Positions 1 through 7,749 of a stretch of DNA of 64,000 nucleotides are shown in pieces. A program made the position numbers and the translations under genes. The first letter of the stretch is position 1. Each line of letters begins with the position of its first letter. The notes beneath the pieces were generated by a model. That model did not search any database, was not told the origin of the DNA, and worked only from the letters and a program-made list of their open reading frames with translations. This DNA is from Thermohalobaculum sp039822785 (GTDB lineage: Bacteria; Pseudomonadota; Alphaproteobacteria; Rhodobacterales; Rhodobacteraceae), in NCBI GenBank assembly GCA_039822785.1, contig JBCBMO010000007.1, positions 186,001-250,000 on the forward strand, written 5' to 3'.

Positions 1-506
1 ATGCAGAGCAGCGGTCGCAGCCACCCCGGCGCATCCGCGGGCCAGAAGAAGCTGAGAAAATGCGTGCCGTGCTTCACGAAGCCGATCACCGTCACGGTGA
101 TGAAGACCGCGAGCGCCAGGAAGACCGTCACCGCGATATGGCTGGTCGTGGTGAAGCTGAGCGGGATCATGCCCATGACATTGGCGAACAGAACGAAGGT
201 GAAGAGGGTGAAGATATAGGGGAAGTACTTCATCCCCCCCTCGCCCACGACATCCTCCACCGTCTGGCGCACGAAGCCGTACATGATCTCGGCGATCGAC
301 TGGGTACGGTTCGGCACCAGCGCGCGGCCCGAGGTGCCCCAGATCAGGAGCGCGGAGATCGCGCCGATGCTGAGCGCCATCCAGAGCGTCGAATTGGTGA
401 TGGTCAGCACGCCCATGTGGCCGTCGCCGCCGAAGAGCGGCTTGATGACGAACTGGTCCATGGGGTGGAAGAAACTGCCCGCGTCCCCTTCAGCGCCTGA
501 TGCCAC
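1..506 (-). CDS. atpB: ATP synthase F0 subunit a (3' end outside window)
   Basis: Membrane subunit a of the F0 proton channel; it forms the half-channels that couple proton flow to c-ring rotation. The minus strand reads through the left edge, so the C-terminal part with the essential arginine lies outside the window. The visible part has the N-terminal HPMDQF motif typical of alphaproteobacterial subunit a, a first membrane segment, a conserved P-N-R-x-Q-S stretch and the following hydrophobic helices. The GTG at 504-506 is chosen as start because a GAGG sequence lies about 7 bases upstream and it keeps the HPMDQF motif; the ATG 15 codons later would drop part of it. It lies 10 bases after atpI and is surely co-transcribed with it. 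Confidence 0.93.
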   Translation of the reverse strand, partial: MASGAEGDAGSFFHPMDQFVIKPLFGGDGHMGVLTITNSTLWMALSIGAISALLIWGTSGRALVPNRTQSIAEIMYGFVRQTVEDVVGEGGMKYFPYIFTLFTFVLFANVMGMIPLSFTTTSHIAVTVFLALAVFITVTVIGFVKHGTHFLSFFWPADAPGWLRPLLC

Positions 507-516
507 GCTCGCCTCG

Positions 517-894
517 CTAGTCTTGCCGCATGTCCCGAGGCCGGTCGGCCCCTTCGCTCGCTTCGTTGTCGGCCTCCCGCGCCTGTGCGGCGCGGTTGTG
601 CCGGCTGACCTCCTCGGCCGAGCGGAGCATGACCCGCACCCCAGCCGCGAACCCCAGGAGACCGAAGATCAGGGTGAAAACCGGCAGGCTGCCGAACAGC
701 CAGTCGATCCCGTACCCAAATCCGCCGCCGATCGCGATCCCCACGATCAGCTCGATCACCATGCGAAAGGCGATCTCCCAGCCGCGCACAGCCCCGGTAC
801 TGTTCCGCGCCGGCTTGCGCCGGGCGGACTGGGCGGCGGCGATGCGCTCGGCGAGGTCATCCGACGATGCCCGTCGCTTGTGCGGCTCAGCCAT
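517..894 (-). CDS. atpI: ATP synthase protein I (AtpI/AtpZ-type)
   Basis: Small membrane accessory protein encoded first in many atp operons, thought to help assemble the c-ring or carry divalent cations. The 125 residues have a basic, Ala/Arg-rich N-terminus, two hydrophobic segments at about residues 46-70 and 73-92 (the first rich in Gly), and a charged C-terminal tail ending near RDMRQD. This matches the usual size and two-helix plan of the family. It is the first atp gene here, with a good promoter about 50 bases upstream and atpB directly after it. The exact function of the family is debated; the identification rests on size, topology and position. Confidence 0.85.
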   Translation of the reverse strand: MAEPHKRRASSDDLAERIAAAQSARRKPARNSTGAVRGWEIAFRMVIELIVGIAIGGGFGYGIDWLFGSLPVFTLIFGLLGFAAGVRVMLRSAEEVSRHNRAAQAREADNEASEGADRPRDMRQD

Positions 895-942
895 GCGGCC
901 CTCGGGGGCGGTGGCGGGAGAGGCCTCCCTGAAATCGCGGGC

Positions 943-971
943 ACGCTATTTACGGCCCCCTGGGGTGTCAA
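943..971 (-). promoter_or_regulatory. Predicted sigma-70 promoter of the atpI-atpB operon
   Basis: On the minus strand a perfect TTGACA (966-971) is followed after exactly 17 bases by TAGCGT (943-948). It ends about 50 bases before the atpI start and points toward it. No other gene lies between. Confidence 0.55.
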
Positions 972-1076
972 GCGAGGAACGGCGGTGCAGCAGAGATGAC
1001 GCACACCGTGGATTTGACGCCGCTAGGCGGGCGCTCAGACCGCTGAGATGGCCTGATCAGGCGCGGTTTGCGGAGA

Positions 1077-4000
1077 TCACGCCTCGACCAGCGCCTCGGC
1101 GGCCAGCAGGTCGACCGAGACGAGTTGCGACACCCCCCGCTCCACCATCGTGACACCGAAGAGCCGGTCCATCCGGCTCATGGTCAGCGGGTGGTGGGTG
1201 ATGATGAGAAAGCGCGTGTCCGTGCGCTGGCGCATCTCGTCGAGGAGCGCGCAGAACCGCGCGGTATTGCTGTCGTCGAGCGGGGCGTCGACCTCGTCGA
1301 GCACGCAGATCGGCGAGGGCTGGCACAGGAACACCGCCAGGATGAGGGAGAGCGCCGTCAGCGTCTGCTCCCCGCCCGAGAGGAGGGAGAGCGAGGAGAG
1401 CTTCTTGCCAGGTGGCTGGCACAGGATCTCGAGCCCCGCCTCGAGTGGGTCGTCATCCTCCACCATCACCAGCCGCGCCTCGCCCCCGCCAAACAGGCGG
1501 CGGAAGAGGCTGGCGAACTCCGCGTTCACCCGCTCAAAGGCCGCGAGGAGGCGCTGGCGCCCCTCCCGGTTGAGGCTGGCGACGCCGTGGCGGAGCTTGG
1601 CGATGGCGGCTTCCAGGTCGGCACGCTCGGTGACGATGGCCTCACGCTCCGCCGCGACCTCGGCGGCATCCTGCTCGGCGCGCAGGTTGACCGCGCCCAG
1701 GCTGTCGCGCTGGCGGGTGAGGCGGACGATCTCGGCCTCCAGCCTTTTGGCGAGGCCTTCACTGTCGGGCTCGGATGGCGCGGTGCTCTCCGCGGCGTCT
1801 TCATCTGCCGGGGTGGGGGCCTCCTCCGTGAGGTTGGCCTCTGATAGGCGCGTGGTGGCGCTGGCTTCGGCCTCCCGCGCGGCCTCCAGCTTGGCCTCCA
1901 GCCGACCCCGCCCCTCACGCAGGTCGGAGGCGGCCTTCTCGGCGGCGCGGGCAGCGCGGGCAGCCTCGACATGGGCCGTCTCGGTCGCGCCGAGGGCGTC
2001 CTTGGCGGCGGCGAGGCGCGTCTCGGCGGTGGCTTTCTGGGTGGCGAGTGCCGCTTCTTCGGCGGCGATGGCGGCTGGGGCCGCCTCGGCCGTGGCCAGC
2101 GCCGCGGCGGTCTCGGCGGCTCGGGTGTCGAGGGCGGCGGTGCGGCTCTCGGCCTCCTGCGCGCGGCGCTGCCAGTCGCGGGCTTCGGACTCCAGCTCCT
2201 GGCGTCGACGCAGACGGCCACGCAGGGCGCGCTCCTCCTCGCTGGCGCGGGTGGTTGCGTCGCGGGCGGCGGCTCGGGCCTCCGCCGCGGCGGCGCGGGC
2301 GCTGTCCAGGCTCGCCCGGGCTGTGGCCGGATCGGCGGCGGCGGCCGCGGCGGCCGCGGTTTCGGCGGCGGCGGTTCGGGCCGCGGCGGCGGTCTCTGCC
2401 TGCTGCGCTGCCGCCTCGGTCAGGGCATCGTGGCGGCGCTCGGCTTCCGTCAGCGCGGCTGAGGCCCGGGCTTCGGTCTTCCGCGCCTCCGCTTCCGCGC
2501 GCTGCGCCTGGTCGGCGGCGGTGCGGGCGGCACTCTCGGCCGTGGCGGCGTGCTTTGCGCTGCGGGCGGCACTGGCCGCCGCCTCCGCCGCGGCATCGCG
2601 CGTCGTGCGCGCCTCGGCATGGTCTGCGTCGAGCGCGGTCAGGCGGTTCACGTTGCGCAGGCGCTGCGCGGCGGCGCTTGGCGCATCCGCTGCCAGGCGC
2701 GCCATGCCGTCCCAGCGCCAGAGATCGCCAGCCTTGCTGACCAGACGCCCACCGGGGGGCAGCGACGCAGCGATGACCGCACCCTCGGCCGCGGTCTCGA
2801 CAACCCAGATCCGCGAGAGGCGCCGCGACAGCACATCGGGCGCCGTCACCGCCGCCGCCAGCGGCTCGGCGGCCGAAGGCGCGGGCGGCGCCGTCGGCTG
2901 TGTGCCCGCGTGCCAGCCGGTGCCGGTTTCCACCGCCGCCAATTCCAGATCGTCGCCGAGGGCCGCGCCGAGGGCGGCCTCATACCCCGGTGCCACGGAT
3001 ACGGCGTCGAGCAGCCGCCCCTCCGCACCGTTGGAGGCCGCGAGGAGGCGCTCCAGGCTCGTCTTCTCCGAGGCGAGGGCGGCCAGGGCACTCTCCGCTG
3101 CGGCAAGGTCGCGGGCGACCTGCTGCGCCGCCGCCTCTGCCGTCGCGCGCGCCTGGGCGGCAGCGTCCAGATCGGCGCTGCGGTCGGCCGCCGCCGCCGT
3201 CGCGCTTTGCGTCGCCGCCGCGCCCTCGGCGGCACCGGTCCGCGCGGTGTCGAGCGCGGTGCGGGCCGCGCCGAGCGCGTCGGCCAGCCGCGCCTCCTCC
3301 GCCGCGGCGCGCGTGGCGGCGGCGGCCGCGTCGGCGGCGGCACGCGCTGCGCTCTCGGCATCGGCCTGAACCTCCGCCAGCGCGTTGGTGGCCGCATCGA
3401 GGGCGCTTTCGGCCGTCTGGTTGCGCTCCTCCGCAGCGGCGGCGGCGGCGCGCGCGGCGCCAAGACGCTCCTCCGCCCCCTCCGCCGCGCGGTCGAGGCG
3501 CGTGCGTTCCTGCGTAAGCCGGTCGAGGGCGGCGGCGGCCTCCTCGCCGAGGCGCACCTCGCGGTGGCCGTCCTCCACCGCCCGCGCCTGCTCCCGCCGC
3601 AGGGCGTCGATCTGGGCCGTGGCTTGGCGCGCCCGCTCCGCGAGCGCGCTTGCCTGATGGAGGAGGCGCTGCAGGACCGCCGTGGCGACAGCCTCCTCTT
3701 CCCGCGCAGGCTGGATGGCGGTCTCGGCCGTCTGGCGCACGGTCTCCGCCTCACGCGCGGCACGCTCGGCTTGGCCTAGGGCGACTAGGCCTTCCGCCAT
3801 CGCTGCCTCCGCCGCCTCCCGCGCTGCACGGCTCAGGCGCAGGCGCAGGCGCAGGAGCCCGGCCTCGGAGTCGCGCAGGGCGGCCTGTAGCTCGCGATAC
3901 CTGCGCGCCGCACCGACCTGGCGCGCCAGCGCGGCATGGCTCTTGGCGAGTTGCTCGAGCACGTCGTCCAGGCGCGCGAGGTTGTCCTCCGCCGCCTTAA

Positions 4001-4550
4001 GCTTCAGCAGGCTCTCATGGCGGCGCTGGTAGAGGCCGGAGATGCCGGCCGCATCCTCCAGGATCCGCCGGCGCTTCTGCGGCTTGGCCTCGATCAGCTC
4101 GGCGATCTGGCCCTGGCGCACCAGCGCGGGGCTGGTGGCGCCGGTGGCGTTGTCGGCCAGCAGCATGTTCACGTCGCGCGCCCGCACGGTCTTGCCGTTG
4201 ATGCGATACTCGCTGCCGGTGTCGCGCTGGATGCGCCGGGTGATCTCGATGAGGCCCTGCTCGGCCCAACGCTCGGGCACCAAGCCCGCCAGATCCTCGA
4301 TCACCAGGGCGACCGAGGCGCGGGCCCGCGGCGGGCGGCCCTCCGCGCCGGCGAAGATCACATCCTCCATCCCGCCGCCGCGCATGGCCTTGGCCCGGCT
4401 CTCGCCCATGACCCAGCGCAGCGCCTCCAGCAGGTTGGACTTGCCACAGCCGTTGGGGCCGACGATGCCGGTCAGCCCAGGCTGGATGGCCAGCTCGGTG
4501 GGATCGACGAAGGACTTGAAGCCCTCCAGCCGGAGTTTGGTGAATTGCAC
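1077..4550 (-). CDS. smc: Chromosome segregation ATPase SMC
   Basis: SMC dimers with ScpA/ScpB form the bacterial condensin that compacts and aligns newly replicated origins. The 1157 residues show the full plan: Walker A (GPNGCGKS, residues 31-38) at the N-terminus, a long first coiled coil, a hinge around residues 500-640, a second coiled coil, then the LSGGEQ signature (about 1057) and a Walker B with DE at about 1085-1086. The coiled coils are extremely alanine-rich, which produces long open frames on the other strand that are not genes. The GTG at 4548-4550 is preferred because AAGGGG precedes it and the protein then starts right before the conserved FTKLRLEGFKSF; a longer frame upstream adds 26 unconserved residues. 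Its neighbours, the DsbA-like and DUF721 genes, are a familiar alphaproteobacterial group. Confidence 0.95.
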   Translation of the reverse strand: MQFTKLRLEGFKSFVDPTELAIQPGLTGIVGPNGCGKSNLLEALRWVMGESRAKAMRGGGMEDVIFAGAEGRPPRARASVALVIEDLAGLVPERWAEQGLIEITRRIQRDTGSEYRINGKTVRARDVNMLLADNATGATSPALVRQGQIAELIEAKPQKRRRILEDAAGISGLYQRRHESLLKLKAAEDNLARLDDVLEQLAKSHAALARQVGAARRYRELQAALRDSEAGLLRLRLRLSRAAREAAEAAMAEGLVALGQAERAAREAETVRQTAETAIQPAREEEAVATAVLQRLLHQASALAERARQATAQIDALRREQARAVEDGHREVRLGEEAAAALDRLTQERTRLDRAAEGAEERLGAARAAAAAAEERNQTAESALDAATNALAEVQADAESAARAAADAAAAATRAAAEEARLADALGAARTALDTARTGAAEGAAATQSATAAAADRSADLDAAAQARATAEAAAQQVARDLAAAESALAALASEKTSLERLLAASNGAEGRLLDAVSVAPGYEAALGAALGDDLELAAVETGTGWHAGTQPTAPPAPSAAEPLAAAVTAPDVLSRRLSRIWVVETAAEGAVIAASLPPGGRLVSKAGDLWRWDGMARLAADAPSAAAQRLRNVNRLTALDADHAEARTTRDAAAEAAASAARSAKHAATAESAARTAADQAQRAEAEARKTEARASAALTEAERRHDALTEAAAQQAETAAAARTAAAETAAAAAAAADPATARASLDSARAAAAEARAAARDATTRASEEERALRGRLRRRQELESEARDWQRRAQEAESRTAALDTRAAETAAALATAEAAPAAIAAEEAALATQKATAETRLAAAKDALGATETAHVEAARAARAAEKAASDLREGRGRLEAKLEAAREAEASATTRLSEANLTEEAPTPADEDAAESTAPSEPDSEGLAKRLEAEIVRLTRQRDSLGAVNLRAEQDAAEVAAEREAIVTERADLEAAIAKLRHGVASLNREGRQRLLAAFERVNAEFASLFRRLFGGGEARLVMVEDDDPLEAGLEILCQPPGKKLSSLSLLSGGEQTLTALSLILAVFLCQPSPICVLDEVDAPLDDSNTARFCALLDEMRQRTDTRFLIITHHPLTMSRMDRLFGVTMVERGVSQLVSVDLLAAEALVEA

Positions 4551-4857
4551 TGCTCGCCCCTTGGTGAGGTCCTTTATCGGGCGAGCGTCAGGCCAAGCGC
4601 CGGCAGAGTCAAGCCTGCCGCACCCCATCTTGCGCGAGGCTCAATCCTTACCACAAGATGAAGGCGGCAGCAGAGGGTGGGGGGCGCTTAGCAAGGTCGC
4701 GGCCCCCGCTTTACCCAGCCTTCATTGAGCCAAACCCATACTGTCGTGGGTGGGCGCGACCGCGTGCCCATGGCCCAGGGATGCTGAGTGAGGCAGCACT
4801 CACAGCACTCCCCCGGCCACGCCCGGGGGGCCGGCCGGTCCTTGTCGCGGGGCTGGT
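4551..4857. other. Intergenic region between smc and the DsbA-like gene
   Basis: About 307 bases without a credible gene. It contains two weak hairpins, an AGTG/CACT repeat near 4783-4805 and a CCCCCGG/CCGGGGG repeat near 4808-4830. Either could end transcription of the DsbA-like gene on the minus strand, but neither has a clear T-run. Confidence 0.4.
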
Positions 4858-5469
4858 TCAGCTCGAGAGAGCCTCGTCCAGGATACGCGCGAACTCCGTC
4901 GCGCCGATGTTGCCGCGATGGCGAACGCCGTTGATGATGAAGGTCGGGGTCGAGTTGACGTCGTGCTCCTCGGCCTGGGCCTGATAGCGCTCGACCAGCG
5001 TCCGCGCGAAGCCCTCGTCGTTCATGCAGGCGTCGATATCGGCGGGCATCAGGCCGGCCTTCACGCCGACCCGCCGGATCGCGCCGACGATGTCGTCGTC
5101 CTTGGTCCAGCTGCTCTGGGTCTTCAGATACTCGTCGATGATCGGGTAGTAGGCCCCCTCGCCGCCGCAGCGGGCGACCATCGCCGCCCAGAGGCCGTAG
5201 CGGTCGAAATAGACCTCGCGCATGATGAACTTCACCTTGCCCGTGTCGACGTAGTTCGCCTTCACCGACGGATAGGTGTCGCGGTGGAAGGCGGCGCAGT
5301 GCGGGCAGGTTAGCGAGGCGTATTCGTAGACGGTCACCGGGGCGTTCTCATCGCCAAGGACGATATCGCCGGTGATCGGCCCGGCCTCCTCGGCCAGGGC
5401 GCGCGGCGCGAAGGACAGCACTGGCGCGCTGAGAGAAAGGGCGATCAGGCTACGGCGCGTCACGGTCAT
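4858..5469 (-). CDS. DsbA-family thiol oxidoreductase, exported
   Basis: Probable periplasmic thiol-disulfide oxidoreductase of the DsbA family (203 residues). It begins with a signal peptide carrying a twin arginine (TRRSLIA) and an A-L-A cleavage site near residue 26, so it may use Tat or Sec. The thioredoxin-fold active site is CPHC (Cys55-Cys58), and the cis-proline loop S-T-P-T is at about residues 173-176. The helical insertion between them matches DsbA/DsbG-like proteins. A strong ribosome site (AGGAG) lies 8 bases before the ATG. It sits between DUF721 and smc in the same orientation, a conserved order in alphaproteobacteria. Whether it is an oxidase or reductase cannot be told from sequence alone. 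Confidence 0.88.
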   Translation of the reverse strand: MTVTRRSLIALSLSAPVLSFAPRALAEEAGPITGDIVLGDENAPVTVYEYASLTCPHCAAFHRDTYPSVKANYVDTGKVKFIMREVYFDRYGLWAAMVARCGGEGAYYPIIDEYLKTQSSWTKDDDIVGAIRRVGVKAGLMPADIDACMNDEGFARTLVERYQAQAEEHDVNSTPTFIINGVRHRGNIGATEFARILDEALSS

Positions 5470-5572
5470 GGTCAGTCTCTCCTGTCTCGATCGGGTCCAG
5501 CCACGACCGGGTCTGCGGGCGGGCCTTCGGTCGCTGCGGCCCTCCTGGCCGCTCGCACGATGCGAGGCAACG

Positions 5573-6178
5573 TCAGTCGTCCTCGCGCGGGTCGCTCAGA
5601 ACATAGGTGCCAAGGCGCGACATGGCCTCCCTCAAACGCAAATCATCGATTTCCCCGGCGCTCCGCTCGGCCTGATGCGCGGCCTCGGCGCTCACCGCGG
5701 GCGTCGCGGCGGCCATCGGCGCTGCCTCCGGCGTGGCGTCGAGGCTCGATACCTGGGTGATGCTGAGCCGGCTCACATGGCGGTAGCCGTAGACGGCATT
5801 CACGCGATCCAGGATCTGGGGCGCGCGGTACTCAACCTCCAGCGCCGCCGCCCCCTCGGCCGAGACCAGGAGGCGCGCGGCCAGATCGCGGCCCTTGCCG
5901 TGCAGCACCTTCAGCGGGCGGCAGCGGTCGGCGAGATCCTCGCCCACGATCTCGCGCCAGCGCAGCAGCACCCTGGGATCGGCGAAGCCGTAGCGCTCCA
6001 CCGTGCCCGCCAGCGTACCCCGCCCGGCGTCGCCGCCGGCCGTCGCCGGCGCCGTGAGGCTGGTGCCGGCAGGTTCGAAGCCGCGGGCGCGGCGCTTGGG
6101 CGTGGCGACGGGTGGCATGTCCGCAGCAGCGCCCGCCGGCGCGTCGGATCCCCTGCCACCCTGGTGCTGTTCCGGCAT
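5573..6178 (-). CDS. DUF721 (DciA-like) protein
   Basis: Member of the DUF721 family, related to DciA, which helps load the replicative DnaB helicase in bacteria lacking DnaC. The core (about residues 50-135) contains the family pattern W-R-E-I-V-G ... L-A-D-R-C-R-P-L-K-V followed by A-x-x-L-E-V-E-Y. The N-terminal 45 residues and the C-terminal 60 are low-complexity and probably disordered. The frame is open far upstream, but that part overlaps the well-supported mutY on the other strand. The ATG at 6176-6178 is taken because it is the last in-frame ATG in the gap before mutY. Role in helicase loading is inferred from the family only. Confidence 0.78.
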   Translation of the reverse strand: MPEQHQGGRGSDAPAGAAADMPPVATPKRRARGFEPAGTSLTAPATAGGDAGRGTLAGTVERYGFADPRVLLRWREIVGEDLADRCRPLKVLHGKGRDLAARLLVSAEGAAALEVEYRAPQILDRVNAVYGYRHVSRLSITQVSSLDATPEAAPMAAATPAVSAEAAHQAERSAGEIDDLRLREAMSRLGTYVLSDPREDD

Positions 6179-6253
6179 CGCCTGTCGCCCCGAGCATCCC
6201 TCGACAGGTGGCGCGGTCCACCCATCTTTGGGGGGCGACGGTAGGGGGGCGGT

Positions 6254-7348
6254 TTGGCGATCACAAGGATCAACGATCACGAAGCGATCACGGCCTCGCG
6301 AGCGGACCGAGGGGAAGGCTCGGCAGCGGCCCGCCTTCTCGCCTGGTACGACCGCCACGCCCGGCGGATGCCCTGGCGGGTGGGCCCGGCCGAGAAACAG
6401 GCGGGGGTGCGCCCGGATCCCTATCGGGTTTGGTTGTCTGAGGTCATGCTGCAGCAGACCACGGTGGCCACCGTCACGCCCCGGTTCGAGGCCTTCGTCA
6501 CCCGCTGGCCCAGGGTGCAGGCGCTGGCCGCGGCACCACGGGAGGAGGTCTTGGCCGAATGGGCGGGCCTCGGCTACTACGCCCGTGCGCGGAACCTGCA
6601 CGCCTGCGCCCTGGCGGTGGCCGAACGCCACAGCGGGCGTTTCCCGGAAACCGAGGAGGAACTGCGCACCCTGCCCGGGATCGGCGCCTATACCGCCGCC
6701 GCGGTGGCCGCCATCGCCTTCGACCGCCCATCGGTGGTGGTGGATGGCAATGTGGAACGGGTCATGGCGCGGCTCTTCGCCGAGACCGATCCGATGCCAG
6801 GGGTGAAATCGCGCCTTGCCGCCCGCGCCGCCACGCTGACGCCGTCGGCGCGGCGCGGCGACTATGCCCAGGCGGTCATGGACCTGGGCGCCACCATCTG
6901 CACCCCGCGCCGCCCGGCCTGCGCGCTCTGCCCCTGGCGCCCCGACTGCGCGGCCCATGCTGCCGGCATCGCCGAGGGTCTGCCCGCGAAGGCCCCCAAG
7001 AAGGTCAAGCCGACGCGCCACGGGACGGTCTTCGTCGTCTTCGACCCTGGGGGCCGCGTCGGCACGGTCACCCGGCCGGAGAAAGGGCTGCTCGCCGGCA
7101 TGCGCGCCCTACCCACGACCGACTGGGCGGAGCAGGCGCCGCCCGCGAGACCGCCTGTGGGTGTCGAGGGCGTGTGGCAGGAGGCAGGCGCCGTCACCCA
7201 CACCTTCACCCACTTTCACCTCACCCTCACCGTCATTGTGTCGACGGCAACGACTGTGCTCGCCCCCATGCCAGTCGCTGAGGCCCGCGCGGCCATGCCC
7301 ACTGTCTTCGTCAAAGCCCTCGACCGCGCCGTCAGCGCCCACCGCTAA
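6254..7348 (+). CDS. mutY: A/G-specific adenine DNA glycosylase
   Basis: Removes adenine mispaired with 8-oxoguanine or guanine in base excision repair. The 364 residues include the catalytic Glu63 in SEVMLQQT, a helix-hairpin-helix (LPGIGAYTAAA), the catalytic Asp164 in VDGN, and the [4Fe-4S] cysteine loop C-x6-C-x2-C-x5-C at about residues 216-232. A C-terminal NUDIX-like 8-oxoG recognition domain follows. The start is a TTG at 6254 with a G-rich ribosome site (AGGGGGG) just before it. It is divergent from the DUF721/DsbA-like/smc group. It is complete and marks the last core gene before the accessory region. Confidence 0.95.
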   Translation: MAITRINDHEAITASRADRGEGSAAARLLAWYDRHARRMPWRVGPAEKQAGVRPDPYRVWLSEVMLQQTTVATVTPRFEAFVTRWPRVQALAAAPREEVLAEWAGLGYYARARNLHACALAVAERHSGRFPETEEELRTLPGIGAYTAAAVAAIAFDRPSVVVDGNVERVMARLFAETDPMPGVKSRLAARAATLTPSARRGDYAQAVMDLGATICTPRRPACALCPWRPDCAAHAAGIAEGLPAKAPKKVKPTRHGTVFVVFDPGGRVGTVTRPEKGLLAGMRALPTTDWAEQAPPARPPVGVEGVWQEAGAVTHTFTHFHLTLTVIVSTATTVLAPMPVAEARAAMPTVFVKALDRAVSAHR

Positions 7349-7477
7349 GACACGCCCAGCCCGCCTTCGAGCCGGCGAAAACCCTGAGTTCAGGTGGTGT
7401 AGAGTCCGGATCGCCCTTACGAGGGGCCAGGGTACAAACACAACGCGCCGAACGTCAGGATCGAGCCCCCTCCTACC

Positions 7478-7495
7478 GTTTCGATGTGTCGAAAC
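7478..7495. repeat. Perfect short inverted repeat downstream of mutY
   Basis: A 7-base arm GTTTCGA and its exact complement separated by four bases. No T-run follows, so it is not a typical terminator. It lies in the 225-base stretch between mutY and the first IS remnant, which holds no gene that I can see. Confidence 0.4.
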
Positions 7496-7573
7496 GAATG
7501 TCCGATCCAACATGAGGTAGTGTGCGAAATTCAAGAGTATTGAACGAGCCTCGTAAGCGTCTGGTGATGGCGC

Positions 7574-7633
7574 TCAGTGTTTAGCCGCGATGTTCCAGGG
7601 GAGCAGATCTTCGATGCGGTTGATCGGCTGATT
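7574..7633 (-). pseudogene. IS66-family transposase C-terminal remnant
   Basis: On the minus strand the last 19 codons before a TGA read NQPINRIEDLLPWNIAAKH, which matches the very conserved C-terminus of IS66 TnpC (…I-x-R-I-x-x-L-L-P-W-N…). Upstream of this the match stops, so only the tail survives. It marks the left edge of the accessory region. Confidence 0.6.
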
Positions 7634-7749
7634 GCGCAGGAGGGGCTCACCATCACGGAGCCGGCCCAACGGCTTGGCGCCGGTCGCTCAACGCTGAGCC
7701 GTCGTCTCTCCTCATTCAATCCCACCCAATTCTAGGCTGTACCGTATTG

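Noticed and set aside
6179..7021. N-terminal extension of the DUF721 gene to 482 codons
   Set aside because: It would overlap nearly all of mutY on the other strand. The extension has no family similarity.
7621..7735. Plus-strand frame resembling a recombinase helix-turn-helix (I-A-Q-E-G-L-T … R-S-T-L-S-R-R-L)
   Set aside because: It partly overlaps the better IS66 match on the other strand and has no catalytic domain; the likeness may be chance.
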